This document shows, piece by piece, positions 1 to 7,742 of a DNA stretch of 64,000 nucleotides. Both the position numbers and the translations under genes were made by a program. The notes under the pieces were generated by a model that ran no database searches, was not told where the DNA came from, and saw only the letters and a program-made list of their open reading frames with translations. The stretch's first letter is position 1, and each line of letters begins with the position of its first letter. Source of the stretch: Streptomyces sp. NRRL B-24484 (GTDB taxonomy: Bacteria > Actinomycetota > Actinomycetes > Streptomycetales > Streptomycetaceae); contig NZ_JOAI01000021.1 in NCBI RefSeq assembly GCF_000717715.1, positions 56,584 through 120,583 on the forward strand, written 5' to 3'.

Positions 1-644
1 GGATCATGGACCAGATGGCCTCGGTCTGCTGCACCGAGGGCAACGCGCTCTTCCTCGACACCCGCGACCTCGCCCAGCGGCAGGTCCCGTTCGACCTCGC
101 CGGGGCCGGACTGCGGCTGCTGGTGATCGACACCCGGGTCAAGCACGACCTCGCCGACGGCGCCTACGCCGAACTCCGGGCCGGCTGCGAGCGGGCCGCC
201 GCCCTGCTCGGCCTGGACGCCCTGCGGGACCTCGGACCCGCCGGGCTGGACGCCGCCCTCGACCGGCTGCCGACCGAACTGCGGTCGCTGGTGCGGCACG
301 TGGTCACCGAGAACGCCCGCGTCCGGGAGGCGATGGCCCACCTCGACCTCGGCGACCTCGCCGCGCTCGGGCCGATCCTCACCGCCGGGCACGCCTCGCT
401 CCGCGACGACTACCGGGTCTCCTGTCCCGAGACCGACCTGGCGGTCGACACCGCCGTCGCGGCCGGCGCCCTCGGCGCCCGGATGACCGGCGGCGGCTTC
501 GGCGGCTCCGTCATCGCCCTGACCGCCGCCGACACCCTCGACGCCGTCTCCGGGGCCGTCACCACCGCCTTCACCGACGCCGGTTACGCGGCCCCCCGCA
601 CCTTCACCGCCGTTCCCGCCCGGGGCGCCCACCGCGTCGGGTAG
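1..644 (+). CDS. galK: Galactokinase, C-terminal part (5' end outside window)
   Basis: Galactokinase phosphorylates galactose to galactose 1-phosphate in the cytosolic Leloir pathway. The reading frame is open from the first base of the window, so only about the last 213 residues are visible. They contain the GHMP-kinase C-terminal signature GARMTGGGFGGSVIAL, and the visible N-terminal stretch MDQMASVCCTEGNALFLD matches the family's nucleotide/metal region. The frame ends in TAG and is followed at once by a strong hairpin. The start and the remaining Leloir genes must lie upstream. Identification is secure for this fragment. Confidence 0.93.
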   Translation, partial: IMDQMASVCCTEGNALFLDTRDLAQRQVPFDLAGAGLRLLVIDTRVKHDLADGAYAELRAGCERAAALLGLDALRDLGPAGLDAALDRLPTELRSLVRHVVTENARVREAMAHLDLGDLAALGPILTAGHASLRDDYRVSCPETDLAVDTAVAAGALGARMTGGGFGGSVIALTAADTLDAVSGAVTTAFTDAGYAAPRTFTAVPARGAHRVG

Positions 645-653
645 CGGCAGCCG

Positions 654-701
654 CGAGCCCCCGGCGGCGGTCCCGTCCAGGGTCCCGCCGCCGGGGGCTC
701 G
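654..701. terminator. Hairpin terminator after galK
   Basis: A perfect 17-bp stem (654-670 with 685-701) encloses a 14-nt loop ten bases after the galK stop. There is no U-tract, as is usual for actinomycete terminators. Confidence 0.8.
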
Positions 702-831
702 TGGTCGCTGCGCGAAGGTCAAATCCCCAGGGGATGAAGAAACTTCACCAATCCCCCACCCTTCACTCGCCCCTCCCGTACGCTGAGTCCGGTACCGGTG
801 GGGGTCGGCGCCGGAGCAGGGGGGACGAACG

Positions 832-1674
832 ATGGGACGTGTTCGCGTCCTGGTGGTCGACGACCACCGCATCTTCGCCGAGGCGCTGGCCACGGCGCTC
901 GCCGCCGAGCCCGAGATCGAGGTCGGTGCGGCAGGCAGCGCCGCCGCGGCCGAACGGGCGCTGGAGCGCGCCGCCGCCGAGGGCCGCCCGTACGACATCG
1001 CCCTGGTGGACGCCGACCTGACCCCCGCGGCCGGCCGTCCCGGCCCGTCCCGCTCCCGCGACCGGTTCCCCGTCGCGGTCGTTCCGCTGCCGCGCCGCGA
1101 GGCGTCCGCCGCGCTGCCGTCCGGCGACGGCATCGCCCTGGTGGCCCGGATCTGCCGCGCCCATCCGGCGCTCCGTGCCGTGGTCCTCGCGACCGACGAC
1201 GACCCGCGCCGCGCGGTGCGCGCGCTGCAGGCGGGTGCCTCGGGCTGGGTCGCCAAGGAGAGCTCGCTGGGGCGGCTGCTCGCCGTCGTCCGCGGGGTGC
1301 TGCGCGACGAGACGCACCTGCCGCCGGCCCTGCTGACGGGCGTGGTACGGGAGTTGACCAGTGCCCGGCGCGACCGCACGGAGAGCGAGCGGCTGGTCGG
1401 CACGCTGACCCCGCGTGAGGAGGAGGTGCTGCGGTGCATGGTGGCCGGCCTCGGCCGGCAGGCCGTCGCCGAGCGGCTGTACCTCTCCCCGCACACCGTC
1501 CGCACCCACATGCAGAACGTCCTCGGCAAGTTGGGGGTGCACTCCACCCTCGCCGCCGTCGCGGTGGCCCGCCGGGCGGGGATCACGCCCTCCGAGCCGC
1601 TGCCCCCGCTCGCCGCGGCCCAGCCACCGCATCCGCCGACCGTCGCCTCGAACGCAGGCCCGGGCGCGGGCTGA
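832..1674 (+). CDS. LuxR/NarL-family response regulator with an enlarged receiver
   Basis: DNA-binding response regulator of 280 residues. The N-terminal receiver shows the acidic pair VVDDH near residue 10, a phospho-acceptor candidate Asp60 (LVDADL), a beta-4 LATDD and a conserved Lys in GASGWVAKES. The C-terminal HTH reads LTPREEEVLRCMVAGLGRQA and then the recognition helix region LSPHTVRTHMQNVLGKLG. Between the Asp60 strand and the next helix there is an insert of roughly 40 residues rich in Pro and Arg, absent from ordinary NarL receivers. The ATG is preceded by a purine-rich GGGGGGA. No kinase gene is adjacent, so its partner is unknown; the orphan kinase at 16.9 kb is one candidate by inference only. 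Confidence 0.88.
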   Translation: MGRVRVLVVDDHRIFAEALATALAAEPEIEVGAAGSAAAAERALERAAAEGRPYDIALVDADLTPAAGRPGPSRSRDRFPVAVVPLPRREASAALPSGDGIALVARICRAHPALRAVVLATDDDPRRAVRALQAGASGWVAKESSLGRLLAVVRGVLRDETHLPPALLTGVVRELTSARRDRTESERLVGTLTPREEEVLRCMVAGLGRQAVAERLYLSPHTVRTHMQNVLGKLGVHSTLAAVAVARRAGITPSEPLPPLAAAQPPHPPTVASNAGPGAG

Positions 1675-1763
1675 ATCGTTTCCTCGCGCCCTCACCGGGC
1701 GGGGAGCGGCCCGACGCCACCCCCAGGTACCGACTCCGTCAGGTCAGGGAGACCGGAGGACAG

Positions 1764-3305
1764 ATGTCGCCGAACCGCACCGCCGCCCGTCCCGATGCAC
1801 AGCCCGCCCCCGCCGCGGGGGCGGCCGCCGGCCCGCCGTGCCTGCGCACCCTGGTGATCGGCGGTGGTGCCGCGGGGTCGGCGCTGGTCCGCGACCTGAT
1901 CCGCACGCCGGAGTTCGGCCTCGCCCCGGTGGGCGTCCTGGACGACGACCCGGCCAAGGCGGGCACGGCCGTGGACGGCGTGCCGGTGCTGGGCCCGCTG
2001 GCCGGGCTGACGCCGCTGGCGGTGGCGCACGGCGCGCAGGTGGTGGTGCTGGCGATCCCCGGACTGCCGCACCAGCAGGTGCGCGCACTGGCGACGGCGG
2101 CGGCCGCGGCCGGGGCGGCCGTCCGCTACCTGCCGTCCTTCCTGTCGGCGCTCCGCCGCGAGGTGGTCGGTTCGGACCTGCGCACCCTGGACGTCAACAA
2201 GCTGATCGGCCGGCACGAGGTGCACGTGGTCTCCCCGGACGTGCGGGCGGTGATCGAGGGCCGCCGGGTGCTGGTGACGGGCGCGGGCGGGTCGATCGGC
2301 AGCGAGCTCTGCCGACAGGTGCACGCCTTCGGCCCGTCCGAGCTCTACATGCTCGACCACGACGAGTCCAACCTGCACCGGCTCCAGCTGGAGATCTGGG
2401 GCGAGGCGCTGCTCACCGACGACTCGCTGGTGATCGCGGACATCCGGGACCGGCCGCGGATCCAGCAGATCTTCCGCGACCTGCGGCCGGAGGTGGTGTT
2501 CCACGCGGCGGCGCACAAGCACCTGCCGCTGCTGGAGCGGCACCCGAGCGAGGCGGTGAAGTCCAACGTCCTCGGCACCGACCACCTGGTGGAGGCGGCG
2601 CTCGCCACCGGCGTGGAGCGCTTCGTGCTGATCTCCACCGACAAGGCGGCCGATCCGACCTCGGTGCTGGGCGCGAGCAAGCGGCTGGCCGAGCTGATCG
2701 TCCGGGCGAACGCCCGGGACGCCCGGAACCTGGGCACCGGGGTGTTCTCGGCCGTCCGGTTCGGCAACGTGCTGGGCTCGCGCGGTTCGCTGCTGTCGGT
2801 GCTGGAGGAGCAGCTGCGCAGCGGCGGTCCGGTGACCGTCACCCACCCGGACGTGACCCGGTTCTTCATGACCATCGAGGAGGCGGTCGGCCTGGTGCTG
2901 GAGGCCGGCCGGATGGCGGAGGGCGGCGAGGTCTTCGTGCTGGACATGGGCGAGCCGGTGCGGATCGTCGACCTGGTGCGCAACTTCGCCCGGCAGGTGC
3001 AGCTGGGCGCGGAGGACGTGGAGATCCGCTACACGGGCCTGCGGGCGGGCGAGAAGCTCAACGAGGCGCTGTTCTCGGAGGGCGAGGAACGGCTGCCGAC
3101 CGAGCACGGCCGGATCTTCGCGACGGTGGCGGGCGACGGCGGCCCGGAGGACCTGGCGGGCGGCCTGACCGGGCTGTACGCGGCGGCGAAGGTCAATGCG
3201 GACACCGAGGTGCGCGACCGGCTGGCGGAGCTGCTGCCGGGCTACCGGACGCCGGAGGCCGTTCCGGTGCCGGCCCTGGCCACGCCGTACCCGGACGGCT
3301 TCTGA
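1764..3305 (+). CDS. Soluble CapD/WbpM-like nucleotide-sugar 4,6-dehydratase (polysaccharide biosynthesis protein)
   Basis: Protein of 513 residues with a CoA-binding-like Rossmann domain (about residues 27-150, LVIGGGAAGSALVRDL) followed by an extended-SDR catalytic domain (TGAGGSIGSE near residue 170). The family removes water from UDP-GlcNAc-type sugars. The catalytic segment STDKAADPTSVLGASKR keeps Ser, Asp and Lys, but the position that is Tyr in ordinary SDRs and Met in WbpM/PglF is Leu. The four N-terminal membrane helices of full-length CapD proteins are absent, so this is a cytosolic form. The start was chosen at ATG 1764 because GGAGGA sits just upstream; longer in-frame extensions are low-complexity. 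Likely role in surface-sugar precursor synthesis; the exact substrate cannot be read from sequence. Confidence 0.85.
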   Translation: MSPNRTAARPDAQPAPAAGAAAGPPCLRTLVIGGGAAGSALVRDLIRTPEFGLAPVGVLDDDPAKAGTAVDGVPVLGPLAGLTPLAVAHGAQVVVLAIPGLPHQQVRALATAAAAAGAAVRYLPSFLSALRREVVGSDLRTLDVNKLIGRHEVHVVSPDVRAVIEGRRVLVTGAGGSIGSELCRQVHAFGPSELYMLDHDESNLHRLQLEIWGEALLTDDSLVIADIRDRPRIQQIFRDLRPEVVFHAAAHKHLPLLERHPSEAVKSNVLGTDHLVEAALATGVERFVLISTDKAADPTSVLGASKRLAELIVRANARDARNLGTGVFSAVRFGNVLGSRGSLLSVLEEQLRSGGPVTVTHPDVTRFFMTIEEAVGLVLEAGRMAEGGEVFVLDMGEPVRIVDLVRNFARQVQLGAEDVEIRYTGLRAGEKLNEALFSEGEERLPTEHGRIFATVAGDGGPEDLAGGLTGLYAAAKVNADTEVRDRLAELLPGYRTPEAVPVPALATPYPDGF

Positions 3306-3344
3306 GGCCCGGACGGCGCCCGGCCGGCCGGCGGGGGCGCGCGG

Positions 3345-3839
3345 TCAGCCGGCCTGGTCGAAGGGGGCGACCAGGCAGCGCAGCAGCGAGGCGAGCTCGC
3401 CCTGCTGGTCGGAGCTGAGCTGGGCGAGGAGTTCGCGCTCGTGGGCGAGCAGGCCGGCGAGCGCCTGGTCGGCCTTGTCGCGGCCGTCGTCGGTGAGCCG
3501 GACGAGGACGCCGCGCCGGTCGTCAGGGTCGGGCAGCCGGCGGACGAGGTTCTTGCCGGTGAGCCGGTCGATCCGGTTGGTCATGGTGCCGGAGGTGACC
3601 AGGGTCTGGGTGAGCAGCTGGCCGGGGGAGAGCTGGTAGGGCGAACCGGCCCGGCGCAGGGCCGTCAGCACGTCGAACTCCCACGGCTCCAGGCCGTGCT
3701 CGGCGAACGCGGTGCGGCGGGCACGGTCGAGGTGCCGGGCGAGTCGGCTGACCCGGCTGAGCACCTCGAGCGGTTCCACGTCGAGGTCGGGGCGCTCTCG
3801 GCGCCATGCTGCGACCAGGCGGTCGACCTCGTCCTCCAT
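3345..3839 (-). CDS. tamR: MarR-family repressor, TamR-like
   Basis: A 164-residue winged-helix MarR protein. Recognisable pieces are LEPWEFDVLTALRRAG, the recognition region LLTQTLVTSGTMTNRIDRL and the wing LPDPDDRRGVLVRLTDDG. It is divergently placed from a trans-aconitate methyltransferase gene, the arrangement described for TamR of Streptomyces coelicolor, a MarR protein reported to bind the tamR-tam intergenic region and respond to trans-aconitate and related intermediates. The 111-bp gap holds two imperfect palindromes suited to a MarR dimer. The MEDEVDR start was chosen because everything upstream in frame is intergenic operator sequence. Family is certain; the TamR name rests on context. 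Confidence 0.9.
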   Translation of the reverse strand: MEDEVDRLVAAWRRERPDLDVEPLEVLSRVSRLARHLDRARRTAFAEHGLEPWEFDVLTALRRAGSPYQLSPGQLLTQTLVTSGTMTNRIDRLTGKNLVRRLPDPDDRRGVLVRLTDDGRDKADQALAGLLAHERELLAQLSSDQQGELASLLRCLVAPFDQAG

Positions 3840-3876
3840 GACGATCAGTGTATCGGGGGTTGTGTCGATGTGAAGT

Positions 3877-3936
3877 CTCTTGACATCGAGAGTTTTCACG
3901 CGCAGTCTCTCGACTGGATATCTTGATGTCGAGATA
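3877..3936. promoter_or_regulatory. Twin MarR-type operators between tamR and tam
   Basis: Two related palindromes occupy the divergent promoter region: CTCTTGACATCGAGAG at 3877-3892 and TATCTTGATGTCGAGATA at 3919-3936. Both share the core CTTGAxxTCGAG. The second ends four bases before the tam Shine-Dalgarno sequence GGAGG (3941-3945), so bound repressor would block tam directly and could also autoregulate tamR. Confidence 0.75.
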
Positions 3937-3950
3937 CTTTGGAGGCCGTC

Positions 3951-4757
3951 ATGCCCGCCACCGGCTGGGACCCCGCGCAGTACCTCCGCTTCGCCGACGA
4001 ACGCACCCGCCCGCTGCACGAACTCGTCGCCCGGATGCCCGCCCTGCCCGCCGCCCCCGTCGTCCTCGACATCGGCTGCGGCCCCGGCAACTCCACCGCC
4101 GTCCTGCGCGAACGCTGGCCCGACGCCCACCTCACCGGCGTCGACGACTCCGCCGAGATGCTCGCCACCGCCCGCGCCACCGGCGAACCGCACGCCGCCT
4201 ACCTGCGCGCCGACGCCCGCGACTGGGACCCGGCCGCGGCGGCCCCCGACGCGATCGTCTCCAACGCCACCCTGCAGTGGCTCAACCCCGACGGCGCCGA
4301 CCGCGCCGACCACCTGCCCCTGGTGGCCCGCTGGGCGGCCGCCCTGCGGCCCGGCGGGGTGCTCGCCTTCCAGGTGCCCGGCAACTTCGACGCGCCCAGC
4401 CACACCCTGCTCGCGGAGCTCCGCGGCAGCGCCCGCTGGCGGCACGCCCTCGGCGACGGCGCCGAGCGGGCCGGGGTCCACCGGAGCGCCGAGTACCTGC
4501 AGACCCTGCTCGGTGCCGACTGCACCGCCGACGTCTGGGAGACCACCTACCTGACCCTGCTCACCGGGCCCGACCCGGTGCTGGAGTGGGTCAAGGGCAC
4601 CGCCCTGCGCCCCGTGCTCTCCCGGCTCGCCGACCCGGCCGACCGGGAGGCGTTCCTCGCCGCCTACGGCGCCCTCCTGCGCGAGGCCTACCCGGCCGGG
4701 GAGCACGGCACCGTCTTCCCGTTCCGCCGGATCTTCGCCGTCGCCCGCCGCCGGTAG
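3951..4757 (+). CDS. tam: trans-Aconitate 2-methyltransferase
   Basis: S-adenosylmethionine-dependent methyltransferase of 268 residues that methylates trans-aconitate, a spontaneous inhibitor formed from cis-aconitate. Class I motif I is clear (VVLDIGCGPGNSTAVL), followed by the acidic LTGVDDSAEML and the family motif SNATLQWLNPDG, which is typical of Tam. The C-terminal part VWETTYLTLLTGPDPVLEWVKGTAL also matches Tam enzymes. ATG 3951 follows GGAGG with a five-base gap. It faces tamR across shared operators and converges with the transporter gene downstream. Confidence is high because protein motifs and the regulatory neighbour agree. Confidence 0.93.
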   Translation: MPATGWDPAQYLRFADERTRPLHELVARMPALPAAPVVLDIGCGPGNSTAVLRERWPDAHLTGVDDSAEMLATARATGEPHAAYLRADARDWDPAAAAPDAIVSNATLQWLNPDGADRADHLPLVARWAAALRPGGVLAFQVPGNFDAPSHTLLAELRGSARWRHALGDGAERAGVHRSAEYLQTLLGADCTADVWETTYLTLLTGPDPVLEWVKGTALRPVLSRLADPADREAFLAAYGALLREAYPAGEHGTVFPFRRIFAVARRR

Positions 4758-4803
4758 GCGGGGCGCGCGTCCCCGGGGCGGTCCCTCCGTGCGGGGTGCG
4801 GCC

Positions 4804-5667
4804 CTACTTGTGGAAGTGGTGGTGGCCCGGCATGGCCGGGTGGCGGCCCAGGAGGACGACCCCGGCCACCACCGCGAGCAGTCCCAGCACCTGGAAGGTC
4901 ACGGCGACGGGGGTCACCCGCAGCTCGTCGCCGAGGAAGCCAACCGCACAGACGATCCCGGTGAGCGGCTGGGCCGCGGTCAGGGCGGGCAGCGACATCC
5001 GCAGCGGCGCCGCCTCGAAGGCCGACTGCACCAGCAGCAGCCCGACCACGCCGATCACCACCACCGCGTACGGCTGCCAGCTGTGCACCACCGCGCCGAT
5101 GCCCTGCTCGTCGAGCCGTTCGGTGGTCATCCGGGTCAGGGCGTCCTGCAGGCCGTAGAGCAGCCCGGCGGCGAGCGCCAGCAGGGTCGCCTCCTCGAAC
5201 AGCGGCATGTGCTTGGCGACGAGCACCAGCAGCACGGCCAGTCCGGCGACGATCCCGACCACCAGCCAGAAGCGCAGGTGGCCGGCCTCGGTGCCGCCGC
5301 CCTGCGGGCGGCCCGCCACGATGAAGGAGGTCACCCCCAGGGCGATCAGCGCCACGCCCGTCCAGCCGGAGCGGCCCAGTCGCGTCCCGGTGAGCCTGCG
5401 GGCCATCAGCATGGCGAAGACCAGGTTGGTGGCGAGCAGCGGCTCGACGAGCGCCACCTCGCCCTGGCTCAGCGCGACCGCGCTGAGGATCAGGCCGGCG
5501 ATCATGAAGCCGAGACCGATCAGCCAGTCCGGCATCCTCGCCAGGTCGAGCAGCAGCCGCCAGTGCAGCAGGTCGCTCTTGGGGGCCCGCTGGGCGGCGT
5601 GCTGCTGCAGCACGAATCCCAGGCCCAGGCAGCAGGCAGCCCCCACTGCCAGAATGAAGACCGCCAC
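4804..5667 (-). CDS. DMT-superfamily (EamA-like) membrane transporter
   Basis: Integral membrane protein of 287 residues with about nine to ten hydrophobic helices spread over its length and a histidine-rich tail (GHHHFHK). The overall pattern, including LVEPLLATNLVFAMLMARRLTG and the second-half AQPLTGIVCAVGFLGDELR, fits drug/metabolite exporters of the DMT type. GTG 5667 follows GAGGTGG. It lies 18 bp downstream of the TetR gene on the same strand, so it is probably the third gene of the desaturase-TetR operon. Substrate is unknown; the His tail hints at metal contact but proves nothing. Confidence 0.82.
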   Translation of the reverse strand: MAVFILAVGAACCLGLGFVLQQHAAQRAPKSDLLHWRLLLDLARMPDWLIGLGFMIAGLILSAVALSQGEVALVEPLLATNLVFAMLMARRLTGTRLGRSGWTGVALIALGVTSFIVAGRPQGGGTEAGHLRFWLVVGIVAGLAVLLVLVAKHMPLFEEATLLALAAGLLYGLQDALTRMTTERLDEQGIGAVVHSWQPYAVVVIGVVGLLLVQSAFEAAPLRMSLPALTAAQPLTGIVCAVGFLGDELRVTPVAVTFQVLGLLAVVAGVVLLGRHPAMPGHHHFHK

Positions 5668-5685
5668 GCGACCACCTCGGTGCCG

Positions 5686-6444
5686 TCACACCCGTCGTTC
5701 GCCCACCAGCTTCGGATGCCGCTCCAGTCCCTCCAGGCCGTGCCACGCCAGATTCACCAGATGGGCGGCCACTTCGGACTTCTGCGGCTTGCGCACCTCC
5801 AGCCACCACTGGCCGGTGAGCGCGACCATGCCGACCAGCATCTGCGAGTACATGGGTGCCAGCCGGGGATCGAACCCCCGGGACTTGAACTCCAGTCCCA
5901 GGATGTCCTCGACCTGGGTGGCGATGTCACTGATCAGCGAGGCGAAGCTGCCGGTCGACTGCGCGACCGGCGAGTCCCGGACGAGGATCTTGAAACCGTC
6001 GGTCGAGGTGTCGATGTAGTCCATCAGCGCGAAGGCCGCCTGCTCCAGCAGCTCGCGCGAGTGCCCGCCGGTCAGCGCCCCGGTCACCATGTCCAGCAGC
6101 AGCTGCATCTCGCGGTCGACCACGACCGCGTACAGCCCCTCCTTGCCGCCGAAGTGCTCGTAGACCACCGGCTTGGAGACTCCGGCCCGTTCGGCGATCT
6201 CCTCGACGGAGGTGCCGTCGTAGCCGCGCTCCGCGAAGACCGACCGGCCGATCTCCAGCAGCTGCTCACGCCGCTGCTTGCCGGTCATCCGGACCCGGCC
6301 GCCCGGCCGGCCGCCGCGCGCCGCGGGGGCGGAGCGGGTACGGGCCACCGCGGCGCCGTCCCCGCCGGTTGCGTGCTGCTGGCCGTCCGCGGTCCCTGCG
6401 TTGCTCCCGTTCACCCCTACATCATGCTGCAGCGGGCGGGTCAT
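5686..6444 (-). CDS. TetR-family regulator of the desaturase operon
   Basis: A 252-residue TetR protein whose HTH lies near residues 50-95 (LLEIGRSVFAERGYDGTSVEEIAERAGVSKPVVYEHFGGKE). The C-terminal ligand domain is not assignable from sequence. The ATG at 6444 overlaps the desaturase stop as ATGA, so the two are translationally coupled; an internal GTG at about 6414 is an alternative start. The family and the partner enzyme suggest sensing of fatty acyl groups and autoregulation through the palindromes upstream of the desaturase, as known for desaturase-linked TetR regulators in other bacteria. That ligand is inference. Confidence 0.88.
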   Translation of the reverse strand: MTRPLQHDVGVNGSNAGTADGQQHATGGDGAAVARTRSAPAARGGRPGGRVRMTGKQRREQLLEIGRSVFAERGYDGTSVEEIAERAGVSKPVVYEHFGGKEGLYAVVVDREMQLLLDMVTGALTGGHSRELLEQAAFALMDYIDTSTDGFKILVRDSPVAQSTGSFASLISDIATQVEDILGLEFKSRGFDPRLAPMYSQMLVGMVALTGQWWLEVRKPQKSEVAAHLVNLAWHGLEGLERHPKLVGERRV

Positions 6445-7403
6445 ACGGCGCGGCGGGCGTCGATCCGCTCGGCCCCCGGCCAGCGGACGTCGGTCGCCCA
6501 GCCCGCACCCTCGAACCAGCGGATCAGGCGGGCCGAGGAGTCGACCTGGCCGCGCAGCACACCGTGCCGGGCGCTGGTCGGGTCGGCGTGGTGCAGGTTG
6601 TGCCAGGACTCGCCGCAGGAGAGCACCGCCAGCCACCAGACGTTGCCGGAGCGGTCACGGGACTTGAACGGCCGCTCGCCGACGGCGTGGCAGATCGAAT
6701 TGATCGACCAGGTCACGTGGTGCAGCAGGGCGATCCGCACCAGCGAACCCCAGAAGAAGGCGGACAGCGCGCCCTGCCACGACATCGTGACCAGGCCGCC
6801 GACCAGCGGCGGGATCAGCAGCGACAGGGCCGTCCAGAGCCAGAACAGCCGGGAGATCCGCCTTATCGCCGGGTCGGCGATCAGGTCCGGCGCGTACTTG
6901 TGCTGCGGGGTCTGCTCCTCGTCGAAGAGCCAGCCGAGGTGCGCCCAGTAGAGGCCCTTCATCAGGGCCGGCACGCTCTCGCCGTACCGCCAGGGGGAGT
7001 GCGGGTCCCCCTCCTTGTCGCTGAACCGGTGGTGCTTGCGGTGGTCGGCCACCCAACGCACCAGCGGCCCCTCCACGGCGAGGCTGCCGGCCACCGCCAG
7101 GGCGAGGCGCAGCGGGCGGGCCGCCTTGAAGGAGCCGTGCGTGAAGTAGCGGTGGTAACCGACGGTGATGCCGTGGCAGGTCACGAAGTACATGACGGCC
7201 GCGATCGCGAGGTCCGTCCAGCCGAGGCCCCACCCCCAGGCCACCGGCACCGCGGCCAGCAGGGCCAGGAAGGGGACGGCGATGAACAGGCCCAGGGTGA
7301 TCCGTTCGGCCAGTCCCTGGCTCTCCCCGCCGAGGGTCGCGGAGACCTGGGCGGGTGGCTTCTGTGCCGCCATGGGGGGTGCTGCACCGGCCTGCATGGT
7401 CAT
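6441..7403 (-). CDS. Membrane fatty-acid (delta-9 type) desaturase
   Basis: Di-iron membrane desaturase of 320 residues that introduces a double bond into acyl chains. The three histidine clusters are present: HRYFTH (84-89), HRKHH (121-125) and HNLHH near residue 260, in the order and spacing of stearoyl-CoA-desaturase-like enzymes. Hydrophobic segments flank them (about residues 38-58, 62-80, 100-112 and two more before the third box). ATG 7403 is the first gene of a minus-strand operon with a TetR regulator and a DMT transporter. Two palindromes directly upstream are probable operators. Electron donors are not encoded here. Confidence 0.93.
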   Translation of the reverse strand: MTMQAGAAPPMAAQKPPAQVSATLGGESQGLAERITLGLFIAVPFLALLAAVPVAWGWGLGWTDLAIAAVMYFVTCHGITVGYHRYFTHGSFKAARPLRLALAVAGSLAVEGPLVRWVADHRKHHRFSDKEGDPHSPWRYGESVPALMKGLYWAHLGWLFDEEQTPQHKYAPDLIADPAIRRISRLFWLWTALSLLIPPLVGGLVTMSWQGALSAFFWGSLVRIALLHHVTWSINSICHAVGERPFKSRDRSGNVWWLAVLSCGESWHNLHHADPTSARHGVLRGQVDSSARLIRWFEGAGWATDVRWPGAERIDARRAV

Positions 7404-7429
7404 GGGGGCGTCCTCGGGGGAGGGGGCGG

Positions 7430-7464
7430 AACCTACGTAGGCGTAACCTACGGCATCGTAGGTT
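7430..7464. promoter_or_regulatory. Palindromic operators upstream of the desaturase operon
   Basis: Two related inverted repeats lie 29-61 bases before the desaturase start: CCTACGTAGG (7432-7441, perfect) and AACCTACGGCATCGTAGGTT (7445-7464; 8-bp perfect arms around 4 bases). They share the half-site ACCTACG. The spacing suits one or two TetR dimers. Confidence 0.75.
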
Positions 7465-7600
7465 CACGGGCATCCGATGGGAAGACGTGTCGCACCGGCG
7501 GGACTCCGGAGGGTGGTGGATGCAGAGCGGCGCACCCCGTACTCTTAGCCCTGCATTGCCCGCCGACGTCCGTCGGCGCGTCACCCGTGCACGGCATCCG

Positions 7601-7671
7601 TCCCGGATCGTCTAAGGGCAGGACAGCTGGTTTTGGTCCAGCTTATGGGGGTTCGAATCCTCCTCCGGGAG
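7601..7671 (+). tRNA. tRNA-Gln (anticodon UUG)
   Basis: Acceptor arms TCCCGGA (7601-7607) and TCCGGGA (7664-7670) pair fully. The anticodon stem GCTGG/CCAGC encloses the loop TTTTGGT, giving anticodon UUG for CAA. The T arm carries TTCGAAT. The 3' CCA is not encoded. It lies just upstream of glmU on the same strand. Confidence 0.95.
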
Positions 7672-7742
7672 CTCCGCACACAGCCCCGACCGTCCGGCAG
7701 GCGCGCCCGACCCTCCCTCAGAACAACCGAGGAGCCCTCCGC

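Noticed and set aside
3939..3950. TTG 3939 as the tam start
   Set aside because: It would put the ribosome site inside the coding region; ATG 3951 is correctly spaced from GGAGG.
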